Source: Modicisalibacter sp033446685
GTDB lineage: Bacteria; Pseudomonadota; Gammaproteobacteria; Pseudomonadales; Halomonadaceae
Assembly: GCF_033446685.1 (NCBI RefSeq)
Contig: NZ_JAWQLY010000008.1
Span: forward strand, 124,001 to 188,000
Direction of reading: 5' to 3'
DNA length: 64,000 bases
Below, in pieces: positions 44,071 to 52,744 of the stretch. Every line of letters begins with the position of its first letter. The first letter of the stretch is position 1. The position numbers were made by a program, and so were the translations under genes. The notes under the pieces were generated by a model. The model made no database searches, was not told the origin of the DNA, and was given only the letters and a program-made list of their open reading frames with translations.

Positions 44071-45480
44071 ATGGATCCTCAAGATCATGTTGGGCTGATA
44101 TCGATCATGCCGGCGGCGCTGGCCATCGTGCTGGCGTTTATGACGCGCAATACGGTGTTCTCGTTGGCCGTGGCGTGCTTCGCGGGCGTCATCGCCCTGG
44201 GCAACGGATTGATGGGCTTTCCGACCCTGCTCAAGGAAACCCTCGGGACCACCAGTTTTTCCTGGATACTGCTGCTGGAACTGTTCATCGGTACGGTGAT
44301 CGCCTTCTTCCAGCGTACCGGTGCCATCCAGAACTTCACCGCCTGGGTCGAACGCCGCGCCCTGACACGCGTCCGCGTACAGCTGATCGCCTGGCTGATG
44401 GGCATGTTCGTGTTCTTCAGCGACTATTTCAGCCCGCTGTTCGTCGGCAGCACCATGCGCGGTTTGACCGACCGCTATCGCGTCTCCCGCGAGAAGCTCG
44501 CCTACATCGCCGACTCCACCTCGGCGCCGGTCAGCGTACTGGTGCCCATTACCGGATGGGCGGTGTTCATTTCCGGGCTGTTGATCGGCATGGGCCCCAT
44601 CGAGAATGCCACGCAGGCGATGGGCGTCTTTCTCCATGCCATTCCATTCAATCTCTACGCCTGGCTTTCCGTGCTGGTCGTCGGCCTGGTGATCATCGGC
44701 GTGATTCCGCTTTTCGGGCCGATGCGCAAGGCGGAAAGGCGCGCCCAGGAGGAGGGCAAGGTACTGCGCGACGGCGCCGAGCCGCTGATCGGTGAAGAGC
44801 TGACCGAAATCCCCGCCTACGAAGGGGCGCGTACCAGCCTGCTGCTGAATTTCTTCGCACCGGTGCTGATCGTGATCGGCGTCGCCGTGGGCACGTTCAT
44901 CGTCATGGGCTCGGCCAAGACCATGGAAGCCTTCTTGGCCGCCGCCGTGTTCCTGGGCATCGTCATGCGGCTGCAGGGCATCCCCTTCAACGACATCATG
45001 AAGACCTCTATTTCGGGCATGAAAGGGGTGATGCCCGCGATAATAATCCTGGCTCTGGCCTATTCGCTCAATCAGCTCTCCAAGGACATGGGCACGGCCA
45101 ACTATATCGTCGAGGCCACCTCCGCTTGGCTCACACCCTCGCTGCTGCCGGCCATGACCTTCCTGATCGCCTCGCTGATCGCCTTTTCCACCGGCACCTC
45201 GTGGGGAACCTTCGCCATCATGATGCCCCTGGCGGTGCCCCTGGCCTTCAACTTCAGCGCTGACGCCATCACCCCGCTGGTCTACGTCACCGTCTCGGCA
45301 GTCGCCGGGGGCGGGGTGTTCGGCGATCACTGCTCACCTCTGTCGGATACCTCGGTGCTCGCATCGACCGGCGCAGCCTCCGATCACATCGACCATATCA
45401 AGACGCAGATTCCCTTCGCGCTCGCGGTGGCACTGCTGTCCCTCGCCGCCTATTTGCTAATCGGCATCACGCTGACGTAG
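44071..45480 (+). CDS. NhaC-family Na+/H+ antiporter-type transporter
   Basis: A 469-residue inner-membrane protein with 11-12 hydrophobic segments. Conserved parts are FFSDYFSPLFVGSTMRGLTDRYRVSREKLAYIADSTSAPVSVLVPITGWAVF and the C-terminal FSTGTSWGTFAIMMPLAVPLA with GGGVFGDHCSPLSDTSVLAS, typical of NhaC. Many relatives exchange organic amines or acids for sodium. The end of the gene overlaps the remnant DUF3820 frame on the other strand. Confidence 0.93.
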   Translation: MDPQDHVGLISIMPAALAIVLAFMTRNTVFSLAVACFAGVIALGNGLMGFPTLLKETLGTTSFSWILLLELFIGTVIAFFQRTGAIQNFTAWVERRALTRVRVQLIAWLMGMFVFFSDYFSPLFVGSTMRGLTDRYRVSREKLAYIADSTSAPVSVLVPITGWAVFISGLLIGMGPIENATQAMGVFLHAIPFNLYAWLSVLVVGLVIIGVIPLFGPMRKAERRAQEEGKVLRDGAEPLIGEELTEIPAYEGARTSLLLNFFAPVLIVIGVAVGTFIVMGSAKTMEAFLAAAVFLGIVMRLQGIPFNDIMKTSISGMKGVMPAIIILALAYSLNQLSKDMGTANYIVEATSAWLTPSLLPAMTFLIASLIAFSTGTSWGTFAIMMPLAVPLAFNFSADAITPLVYVTVSAVAGGGVFGDHCSPLSDTSVLASTGAASDHIDHIKTQIPFALAVALLSLAAYLLIGITLT

Positions 45481-45597
45481 CGGATCGAGCAGCTCGCTCA
45501 GGCCGTTATGATCGATCTCGTGCATCAGTTCGAGCAGCTGGCCGACCTCATCGCGCGGGAATCCCTCCCGCGCGAACCAGTTCAGGCACGGCCCGAG
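45457..45597 (-). pseudogene. Truncated DUF3820 gene copy (3' part only)
   Basis: The frame encodes GPCLNWFAREGFPRDEVGQL and EIDHNGLSELLDPLRQRDAD, a close match to the last about 44 residues of the complete DUF3820 gene at 51448-51669. The first about 29 residues, including the conserved MPFGKYEG motif, are missing and the region runs into the 3' end of dctM. Bases 45490-45597 match 51481-51588 at roughly 90 % by eye. It overlaps the ends of nhaC and dctM and is not likely functional. Confidence 0.8.
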
Positions 45598-46892
45598 AGC
45601 ACGGTCGGCAACCAAAGAGCGATCGAGGGCCAGAGGCAGATGAGCAAGGCCGCGATGCACATCAGGACGAAAAACGGCGCAGCCGCCAGCGCCACGCGGC
45701 CGATGCTTTCCCCCGTCAGCCCCTGCAGCACGAACAGATTGAAGCCGACCGGCGGCGTGATCTGTCCAAGCTCGACCATGATCACCAGAAAGACGCCGAA
45801 CCACAGTGGGTCGTAACCGGCCTGGACGATAATCGGCAGCGTGATCGGCAGGCTCATCACCGTGATCGAGATTCCATCCAGAAACAATCCCAGCACCACG
45901 TAAAACAGGGCCATGGCCAGCAGCAGGGCCACCGGCGAGAACGCTTGGTCGGCAATCCAGCTAGCCAAATCGCGCGGTAGGTGGAGGTACCCCATGGCGG
46001 TGGATAGCAGGGCGGCCGCGATGAGCAGACTGCAGACCATCACCGAACTGATCAGCGCGCCGCGCAGGGCGTCGATGAACAGGCTCAGGGTCAGCTGGCG
46101 TTCCCACAGGAGTAGCACCAAGGTAGCGGCACAACCGACCGCGGCCGCCTCGGATGGCGTGGCGATCCCGCTGTAGATGGCACCGAGGACGATCACGATC
46201 AGTCCCAGTACCGGTGCCAGATTCAGCAGGGCGCGCCCGATGCCGGTCGCATCGCCATCGTCGCGGGGCGCCACGCTCGGGTCGATCAAGCTGCGCATGG
46301 CCACGTAGCCGATGTACAGCACGGCGATCAGCAGCCCGGGAAGTACTCCCGCCATGAACAGCTTGCTGATCGAGACCTCGGCCTGGACGCCGTAGACGAT
46401 CATCACGATCGACGGCGGTATCAGCAGCCCCAGGCTGCCGGCGCCGGCCAGGGAGCCGATCGACAGGTTGCGGTCGTAGTGGCGATTGGCCAGCTCCTGG
46501 GTGGTGATCTTGCCGACAGTGGCAGTGGTGGCGGCGCTGGAGCCGCTAACGGCGGCGAACAGGGTGCAGCCCAGCACGTTGGTGTGCAGAATGCCGCCGG
46601 GCAGGTGCCGGGTGAGCGGCGTCAGGCCCCGGAACAACCGTTCGGAGATGTCGGAGCGAAAGATCAGCTCGCCCATCAGGATGAACAGTGGGATAGCCGA
46701 GAGCTCCCAACTGTTGGCGGCGCGGAACAGGATCTTGGAGAGGATCAGGCCGATCCGCTGGGCGTCGAAGTCGCCCAGCCCCCATAGCGAGAGCATGGCC
46801 ACGATGACCAGGCCGGAAAACACCCAACTGCCCAAGGCCAGGACGCCGAGCAACAAGGCGATGACTCCGGCGCCAGTGAGTAGCATGTCCAT
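45582..46892 (-). CDS. TRAP transporter large permease (DctM)
   Basis: A 436-residue inner-membrane protein with about 12 segments and the DctM pattern: ELSAIPLFILMGELIFRSD, AAVSGSSAATTATVGKITTQE, GSLGLLIPPSIVMIVYGV and QITPPVGFNLFVLQG. It moves the bound carboxylate inward with sodium. It begins immediately after the dctQ stop. Its 3' end runs into the DUF3820 remnant. Confidence 0.95.
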   Translation of the reverse strand: MDMLLTGAGVIALLLGVLALGSWVFSGLVIVAMLSLWGLGDFDAQRIGLILSKILFRAANSWELSAIPLFILMGELIFRSDISERLFRGLTPLTRHLPGGILHTNVLGCTLFAAVSGSSAATTATVGKITTQELANRHYDRNLSIGSLAGAGSLGLLIPPSIVMIVYGVQAEVSISKLFMAGVLPGLLIAVLYIGYVAMRSLIDPSVAPRDDGDATGIGRALLNLAPVLGLIVIVLGAIYSGIATPSEAAAVGCAATLVLLLWERQLTLSLFIDALRGALISSVMVCSLLIAAALLSTAMGYLHLPRDLASWIADQAFSPVALLLAMALFYVVLGLFLDGISITVMSLPITLPIIVQAGYDPLWFGVFLVIMVELGQITPPVGFNLFVLQGLTGESIGRVALAAAPFFVLMCIAALLICLWPSIALWLPTVLSGRA

Positions 46893-47456
46893 TCATTGGC
46901 CTCCGGGCTTGAAGATCTGGCGCTGTGCCAGGATTTGCAGCGCACGCACGGCGAGCGTGAAGCAGAGCAGGTACAAGCCCAGTAGGACTGCGCACTGGGG
47001 GATCCACAGCGGGGTTCTGGCCATCGTCTCGCTGATGATGCCGCGTGCATAGCTGCGCTCCACGGCCAGCGTCCAGTATCGGGCCAGCCAGCCGAAGGCG
47101 AGCAGCGCAGACATACTGGCGAATAGCTCCAGCGGCCAGCGCCAGCCCTGGGGCAGACGCTCCAGGACGAGAGACACACGGATCAGCCCGCCCTTTACTA
47201 GGGCGTAGGGCATGCCGAGAAAGGTCATCGCCGCCACGCTGTAGCCGATGTACTCGTCGAGGATGAATGTGGAACGGCCGAACAGGCGCAGACCGATCTC
47301 GAACAGGATGTGCCCGAGCATATATACCACCAGCAGCATGGCGACACCGGCGCCCAGCGCCGCCAGGGCGCTGGACAGCCGGCTCAGTAGCGCGACGACG
47401 GGGTTGAGATTGCCGCCGGTTGCGGCGTCCCCGGGCGACTCTGAGGCCGCCATCAC
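46893..47456 (-). CDS. TRAP transporter small permease (DctQ)
   Basis: A 187-residue protein with four hydrophobic segments and the DctQ-type FILDEYIGYSVAAMTFLGMPYALVKGGLIRVSLVLERL region. It partners DctM. The start overlaps the dctP stop by ATGA and the stop abuts dctM, so the three are one transcription unit. Confidence 0.92.
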   Translation of the reverse strand: MMAASESPGDAATGGNLNPVVALLSRLSSALAALGAGVAMLLVVYMLGHILFEIGLRLFGRSTFILDEYIGYSVAAMTFLGMPYALVKGGLIRVSLVLERLPQGWRWPLELFASMSALLAFGWLARYWTLAVERSYARGIISETMARTPLWIPQCAVLLGLYLLCFTLAVRALQILAQRQIFKPGGQ

Positions 47457-48469
47457 TCGCTCTCTTGGCTACGATACTGCTCGAGGATGCGATTGCCGCG
47501 ATCCCCGGCCGTCTCGACCCAGTTCTCGACCACCGGCTTGGCCGCCTTCTCCAGGCCGGCCTGGAACTCGGCCGGGATGGGGTCATGGATGGCAACCTGA
47601 TGGTCACGCAGCTGGGCGTAGTTCTGTTCCAGGCGCGCTTTCACCACTTCCCAGTTGTGGACGTCGGTTTCCTTGGCTGCCTGGAGGACCGCCTGCTGAG
47701 TGGCCTTGTCGAGATCCTCGAAGGCATCCTTGTTCATGTGCACCATGTTGAGTGGAACGGCGTAGTTGATGGCGCTGAAGTCATTGAGATGTTCCCAGAA
47801 GCTGCCGTTGGCGCCCGCCTCTGCCGAGGTCAGCACGGCCTCGACGCCACCGGTGGCAAGCTGGGGCACGACATCGGCCCAGGACAGCTTCACTGGCGAG
47901 GCGCCGGCGTTCATCAGCGTCTCCGTGCCGTTGCGATCGTAGCTGCGGATCTTGAGATCCTGGAGATCTTCCATGCTGGTCACCGCGTTCTTGGACCAGA
48001 TACCGCTGGCCGGCCACGGCGAGGCGTACAGCAGAATCTGGTTGTTGTCCTCGAAGACCTTGGCGTATTCGGGCCGGGCGATGTCGTAGAGCCGATGCGC
48101 GGATTCGATATCGTCCGCCACGAAGGGCAATGAGGAAAGCAGGAAAATGGGGTCGATGCCGCCCAGAGTGCCGGATAGGCTATCGGCGATCTGTACGGCA
48201 TTGTCGGCTACGGCGTAGAAGTGATCCGCCGAGCGGAAGCCCAGCGAGCCGCCCGTGTGCAGAGTGATGTCGACTTCGCCGTCGGTCAGTTCCTTGACCC
48301 GGTCGATGAACCAGGCATCGCCTTGGGCATGGATTGAACTGGCATTGTATTCGTTCGAGAAATCCATGCTGGAGGCCGAGTAGACGGGCGCGGCCAGTGT
48401 CACCAGGCCGAGCGTCAATAGGGAACGCTTCAGAACACGGCCGAGCGTAAGCAGGGGGCTGCCAAGCAT
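47453..48469 (-). CDS. TRAP transporter solute-binding protein (DctP family)
   Basis: A 338-residue periplasmic protein with a signal peptide (about 1-32, ending APVYSASS). It then shows DctP features: FIDRVKELTDGEVDITLHTGGSLGFRSAD, SMEDLQDLKIRSYDRNGTETL with the conserved Arg that binds carboxylate, and LSWADVVPQLATGGVEAVLTS. Start 48469 gives a proper signal peptide. It is the first gene of the TRAP operon and is divergent from an SSS transporter. Confidence 0.93.
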   Translation of the reverse strand: MLGSPLLTLGRVLKRSLLTLGLVTLAAPVYSASSMDFSNEYNASSIHAQGDAWFIDRVKELTDGEVDITLHTGGSLGFRSADHFYAVADNAVQIADSLSGTLGGIDPIFLLSSLPFVADDIESAHRLYDIARPEYAKVFEDNNQILLYASPWPASGIWSKNAVTSMEDLQDLKIRSYDRNGTETLMNAGASPVKLSWADVVPQLATGGVEAVLTSAEAGANGSFWEHLNDFSAINYAVPLNMVHMNKDAFEDLDKATQQAVLQAAKETDVHNWEVVKARLEQNYAQLRDHQVAIHDPIPAEFQAGLEKAAKPVVENWVETAGDRGNRILEQYRSQESE

Positions 48470-48690
48470 GAGGGAATCCTTTTGATTGTAATGGTCGACC
48501 CAGAGCTTCATGCAACGCCCCCTGAGCGGCAGGCCCGTTGGCGACGTCAAGCGTTCCCTTCACGACATCGGCGGCCGAACGGGGCTTCGCCGCCGGGCTC
48601 GACGGGGCCGGCTTAACCGAGGAATGGATACGGATCGGTGTCGCGTAAACCTTTCGGCGTGACGTTGAGAGAACGATAGGTATGGGCACG

Positions 48691-48708
48691 GCCCGCATTA
48701 TGGCGGGC
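48691..48708. promoter_or_regulatory. Short inverted repeat upstream of the SSS transporter
   Basis: GCCCGC (48691-48696), ATTATG, GCGGGC (48703-48708), perfect arms 27 bases before the transporter start. It could be an operator or a leader hairpin. The rest of the 265-base divergent region has no gene. Confidence 0.35.
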
Positions 48709-48734
48709 TCCAATGAACAAGAACGGTTTCCGCC

Positions 48735-50477
48735 ATGGTCTATACCACCGCCATTCTGCTCAGCCTGATCGGCTACTTCATCATCGGTCACCTGGCTGGG
48801 CGTCGCGTCAAGCATCTCGACGATTACCTGGTTGCAGGTCGGAATGCGCCGACCTTTCTCATCCTCGGTACGCTGGTGGCCAGCTACCTGAGCACCAGCG
48901 CCTTCCTCGGCGAGACCGGCTTCGCCTACAGCGGGTATCCCTTCGTCATGCTGATATTTGCCGCCATCAGTACCTCGGGCTGTCTGCTGGGCGCGCTGGC
49001 CTTCGGTCGCTACCTGCGGCGCAGCGGCGCCCTTACGGTGCCCGAGTTCTTCGGCAAGCGTTTCGCCTCTCGGCGCGTGCAGGTGGTTGCCGGCCTGACC
49101 ACCGTGGTCGGGCTGGGTGCCTACTTGCTGGGCGTGATGCAGGGTGCGGGGATCATGTTCGAGGAGCTCACCGGGTTGCCGTACTGGGTGGGGCTGGTGC
49201 TGGTCTGGCTGACTTACACCGGCTTCATTCTGTATTCAGGGTCGCCCGGCGTGGTATTGACCGACACGGTGATGTTCGTCATTTTCTCGCTGGCCGCGCT
49301 GGGTGGTTCGCTCTACATCATCAACGACCTGGGCGGTTGGCACGGTGTCATCGAAGGGCTGCTGAGCCAGTCCGACAAGCCCGGCATCGCGCTATGGCAC
49401 GGTGTCGTCGAAGGCGACGACGCGACCTTCTCCTCGCCCGCCGAGGCGTTGACCTGGGGGCTGACGCTGGGGCTGGTCTGGGCTGCGGTGCTCGCCGCCA
49501 GCCCCTGGCAGGCCAGCCGTTATCTGATGGCTCGCAATGAGCACGTGGTGATGCGCTCGGCGATGCTCACCGCCGTGGCGCTGGCGATCTTCTATGCCCT
49601 GATGATGATGACCGGCGCGGCCATCAACCTCTACGACCCCGGGCTCGATGCCGAGCACGCCATGGTCTGGTCGGCGCTCAACGTGCTGCCGACCTGGCTG
49701 GGTATCGTCATCCTGACCGGTGTCTTTGCGGCCGGGTTGTCGTCCTGCTCGACCTTCCTGTCGATCATCGGCTTCAGCCTTTCCAACGACATCCTGCCCG
49801 CCTCGCGTGACGAGAAAACCGCAATGCGCACAAGCCGGCTCGCGGTGCTGGCCGCCGGCCTGACCGCGCTGGTGCTGGCGCTGTTCCAGCCGCCGGCGGT
49901 GATGGCCGTGGTGTGGTTCGCGGCGACCCTGTTCGCCTCGTCCTGGGGGCCGGTGGCGCTGATGAGCATCTGGAGCCGTCGGATCACCGCCGCCGGCGCG
50001 GCCTGGGGCCTGATCGTCGGCTTCGTCGGCAACCTGCTGCTCTCGCTGGCCACCCAAGCCGAATGGATCGCGCTGCCCGTCTATCTGCACCCCGTCGTGA
50101 TCAGTACCGCGGCGGCGGTAGTGGCCATCATGCTGGCCTCGCGCCTGACTACGGTCAGCCAGGCGGAGCGCGACTACCTGGCAAGCCTGCATCGGCGGGA
50201 TGAAGACATCCAGGGTCGCTGGGAAAGCGGCACACGCCGGATCGCCATCTGCACCATGGTGACGGGGATTCTGGTGGGTGTCTTCCTGTGGTACCAATAC
50301 GCGGAAACGCTCGCCGGGCTGGCGGACCGCTTCCACGTCGCCGATTCGGCCACGCTGGGCGCCTATGCACTGGCAGTTGGCTGTGGCGGCATGCTGTTCA
50401 TCGCCGGTGCGGTGGGCTATCGGGTCGCCAGAACCCGCCGCGCCGGGGCGCCGCAAGGTGTGGCCACCGACACCTGA
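48735..50477 (+). CDS. Sodium:solute symporter (SSS) family protein
   Basis: A 580-residue inner-membrane protein with about 13 segments. The SSS opening (YTTAILLSLIGYFIIGHLAGRR, then LDDYLVAGRNAP) and sodium-site regions GTLVASYLSTSAFLGETGFAYS and GVFAAGLSSCSTFLSIIGFSLSNDI are visible. SSS carriers import sugars, amino acids, carboxylates or osmolytes with sodium; substrate unknown. It is divergent from the TRAP operon. Confidence 0.92.
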   Translation: MVYTTAILLSLIGYFIIGHLAGRRVKHLDDYLVAGRNAPTFLILGTLVASYLSTSAFLGETGFAYSGYPFVMLIFAAISTSGCLLGALAFGRYLRRSGALTVPEFFGKRFASRRVQVVAGLTTVVGLGAYLLGVMQGAGIMFEELTGLPYWVGLVLVWLTYTGFILYSGSPGVVLTDTVMFVIFSLAALGGSLYIINDLGGWHGVIEGLLSQSDKPGIALWHGVVEGDDATFSSPAEALTWGLTLGLVWAAVLAASPWQASRYLMARNEHVVMRSAMLTAVALAIFYALMMMTGAAINLYDPGLDAEHAMVWSALNVLPTWLGIVILTGVFAAGLSSCSTFLSIIGFSLSNDILPASRDEKTAMRTSRLAVLAAGLTALVLALFQPPAVMAVVWFAATLFASSWGPVALMSIWSRRITAAGAAWGLIVGFVGNLLLSLATQAEWIALPVYLHPVVISTAAAVVAIMLASRLTTVSQAERDYLASLHRRDEDIQGRWESGTRRIAICTMVTGILVGVFLWYQYAETLAGLADRFHVADSATLGAYALAVGCGGMLFIAGAVGYRVARTRRAGAPQGVATDT

Positions 50478-50567
50478 CGCGGATGGCGCCACCGCTGGCT
50501 GCTGCCATCGCTGGGGGGCGCGTCGCCAACGGCGTGGCCCCCGAACCTTGGACGCGAGGTCCATGCG

Positions 50568-51440
50568 ATGTCTCTTGAATTGCAGGATCACCGCCGTGGC
50601 CTGCTGCTGGCCGCGTTCGGCGTTCTGGTGTTGAGCTTCGACAGCCTGCTGGTCCGCCTGGCATCGAGCGACGGCTGGAACATCGTGTTCTGGCGGGGCA
50701 GCTTGATGGCGCTCTCCATGGGGCTTCTCTATTGCCGGAAATCGCGTCTTGCCACCTTGAAGGGCCACGAGGGCGCCGCCCTGCTGTCGGCGTTGCTGCT
50801 GGCCGCCATGTCCATACTGTTCGTCATGGCGGTCATGCATACACGGGTCGCCAACGTCGTGGTCATCCTAAGCACGGCGCCCTTGTTCGCGGCGTTGTTG
50901 ACCCGCTTCTGCCTGCGCGAAACCGTCTCGGCGCGAACCTGGGTGGCGATCGCGTTCTCGACTCTGGGGTTACTGATCGTCTTCGCCGGCTCGATGGAAA
51001 GCGCAGGGATGCTGGGCAACGTCTACGCGCTGGGCGCCTCTGCGGCCGTGGGCGGCAATCTCACGCTGTTGCGACGTTTTCCCGCGATGGACAGGCTACC
51101 GTTGATCGTCGCCGGCGGCCTCGTCTCGGCGGTGATCGCACTGCCCATGGCGACCCCGCTGAAACTCGCCCCCGGCAGCTACGCCGTCCTCGCCGTCATG
51201 GGGCTGGTCCAGATGCCGCTGGCGACGGCGCTGATCAATAACGCGACGCGCTACCTGCCTTCCGCCGAAGTCGCGCTTTTCTACCTCGTCGAGGCGATAC
51301 TCGGCACGCTATGGGTCTGGTGGGTACTCGGAGAACGCCCACCGGGCGCCACCGTCTACGGCGGTACGCTCACCCTGGTCACATTGGTCGCGAATGCCTG
51401 GCTGGGGCTGCGGGCGAGGGCGGCCGCCAGACCCGGGTGA
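50568..51440 (+). CDS. DMT/EamA-family transporter
   Basis: A 290-residue membrane protein with ten hydrophobic segments in two EamA repeats. FDSLLVRLASSDGWNIVFWRG and LSTAPLFAALLTRFCLRE mark the first, PSAEVALFYLVEAILGTLWVWWVLGERP the second. Such proteins export metabolites or amino acids. GAGG stands before ATG 50568. It is convergent with the intact DUF3820 gene. Confidence 0.9.
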   Translation: MSLELQDHRRGLLLAAFGVLVLSFDSLLVRLASSDGWNIVFWRGSLMALSMGLLYCRKSRLATLKGHEGAALLSALLLAAMSILFVMAVMHTRVANVVVILSTAPLFAALLTRFCLRETVSARTWVAIAFSTLGLLIVFAGSMESAGMLGNVYALGASAAVGGNLTLLRRFPAMDRLPLIVAGGLVSAVIALPMATPLKLAPGSYAVLAVMGLVQMPLATALINNATRYLPSAEVALFYLVEAILGTLWVWWVLGERPPGATVYGGTLTLVTLVANAWLGLRARAAARPG

Positions 51441-51447
51441 GCGAGCG

Positions 51448-51669
51448 TCATTCGGCGTGCTGTTGCCGCAACGGCACGAGCAGGTCGCTCAGACCGTTGT
51501 GGTCGATCTCGTGCATCAGTTCGAGCAGCTGGCCTATCTCACCGCGCGGGAAACCCTCCCGCGCGAACCAGTTCAGGTACGGTCCGGGCAGGTCGGCGAT
51601 CAACCGGCCCTCGTACTTGCCGAACGGCATTCTGCGGGTCACCAGCTTTTCCAGGTCCTCGGGTTTCAC
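51448..51669 (-). CDS. DUF3820 family protein (complete copy)
   Basis: A 73-residue cytoplasmic protein with the DUF3820 pattern: TRRMPFGKYEGRLIADLPGPYLNWF, then REGFPRGEIGQLLELMHEIDHNGL. The start is a GTG with AAGGAG eight bases upstream. Function is not established; the MPFGKYxG motif recalls DNA-polymerase-associated small proteins, but this is only a resemblance. A truncated second copy lies 6 kb to the left in the same direction. Confidence 0.9.
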   Translation of the reverse strand: MKPEDLEKLVTRRMPFGKYEGRLIADLPGPYLNWFAREGFPRGEIGQLLELMHEIDHNGLSDLLVPLRQQHAE

Positions 51670-51727
51670 GCAATGGGCTCCTTGGTGAGTGACTTCTTGA
51701 TGAATGGTGCCTCGGGCATCGCGGCGT

Positions 51728-52636
51728 TCAGGCGCCGCCTCCCGACGCCTTGACGAAGTCGACGAATGCCCGCAGCGGCGCGGGCATGAGACGGCGTCCC
51801 GGATAGTAGAGAAAGGGCCCCGAGAAGCGCTGCCACCAGGGCTCGAGGATGGGCTCGAGCTCGCCGCTGTCGAACCGCGGGCCCAGCCACGTCTCGAACA
51901 GACCGACGATGCCCAGGCCGGCGACCGCCGCCTCGATGGCCAGATCGCTCGCCCCGCCGGCCTCGACGATCATCTGGCCGTGGGGGTCGACCCGCACCAC
52001 CTCACCGTCACGCTCGAATTCCCAGGGCGGCATCGCCCCGCTGGGGAAGCGATGACGCAGGCAGGCATGGTCGAGCAGCTCGCGGGGATGCGACGGCCGC
52101 CCGCGGCGCTCGAGATAGGCGGGCGAGGCGCCCACAGCGAAGCGCTGGGTGAGCGGCCCGATGGGGATCGCGATCATGTCCTGCTCCAGCCGCTCCTCGT
52201 AGCGAATGCCGGCATCGCAGCCCGCCGCGAGCACATCGACGAAGCTCTCCTCGGTGACCACTTCGAGGCGAATCTCGGGGTAGGCCGCCATAAAGGGCGG
52301 GACGATGGACGGCAATACCAGCCGCGCCACGCTCACCGGCACGTTGAGGCGCAGCAGGCCCGCCGGCTTGTCGCGAAACACGTTGATCACGTCCAGCGCG
52401 GCCTCCATCTCGGCGAACACCGGGCCGAGTCGCGCCAACAGGCCCTGGCCGGCCTCGGTCGGCACGACGCTGCGCGTCGTGCGGTTCAGCAGCCGGACGC
52501 CGAGTTGCGCTTCCAGGCGACGCACCGCTTCGCTCAGGCCCGAGGCGCTGACCCCGCTCGAGCGCGCCCCTTCGCGAAAGCCGCCGGCGCGCGCCACCGT
52601 CACGAAGGCGTTCAGATCACCCAGCTCGTTGTTCAT
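51728..52636 (-). CDS. LysR-family regulator (divergent from the aldo/keto reductase)
   Basis: A 302-residue regulator with winged helix ELGDLNAFVTVARAGGFREGARSSGVSASGLSEAVRRLEAQLGVRLLNRTTRSV at the N-terminus and the usual effector domain (AGLLRLNVPVSVARLVLPSI). It is divergent from the aldo/keto reductase gene across a 108-base promoter region, the typical LysR layout for a regulator and its target. Confidence 0.93.
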   Translation of the reverse strand: MNNELGDLNAFVTVARAGGFREGARSSGVSASGLSEAVRRLEAQLGVRLLNRTTRSVVPTEAGQGLLARLGPVFAEMEAALDVINVFRDKPAGLLRLNVPVSVARLVLPSIVPPFMAAYPEIRLEVVTEESFVDVLAAGCDAGIRYEERLEQDMIAIPIGPLTQRFAVGASPAYLERRGRPSHPRELLDHACLRHRFPSGAMPPWEFERDGEVVRVDPHGQMIVEAGGASDLAIEAAVAGLGIVGLFETWLGPRFDSGELEPILEPWWQRFSGPFLYYPGRRLMPAPLRAFVDFVKASGGGA

Positions 52637-52744
52637 TGTTCGCCATCCTGCACAACCTGTGCGGATTGTGTGGGATTATCGCGGGAAAGCCCAGCGCCTA
52701 TGGTGGTCTTACCAACCACGAGAAGTCCAAGTGAGGGCAACACC

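Noticed and set aside
43990..45330. Long His/Asp/Gly-rich frame antisense to nhaC
   Set aside because: Composition mirrors a membrane-protein gene read backwards; no family features.
45457..45804. A 115-codon frame as an independent small gene
   Set aside because: Its first two-thirds are an out-of-frame reading of dctM; only the last about 44 codons resemble a protein, the truncated DUF3820 copy.
49392..50840. 482-codon His/Gln-rich frame antisense to the SSS and EamA genes
   Set aside because: Same artefact of reading hydrophobic transporter codons in reverse.
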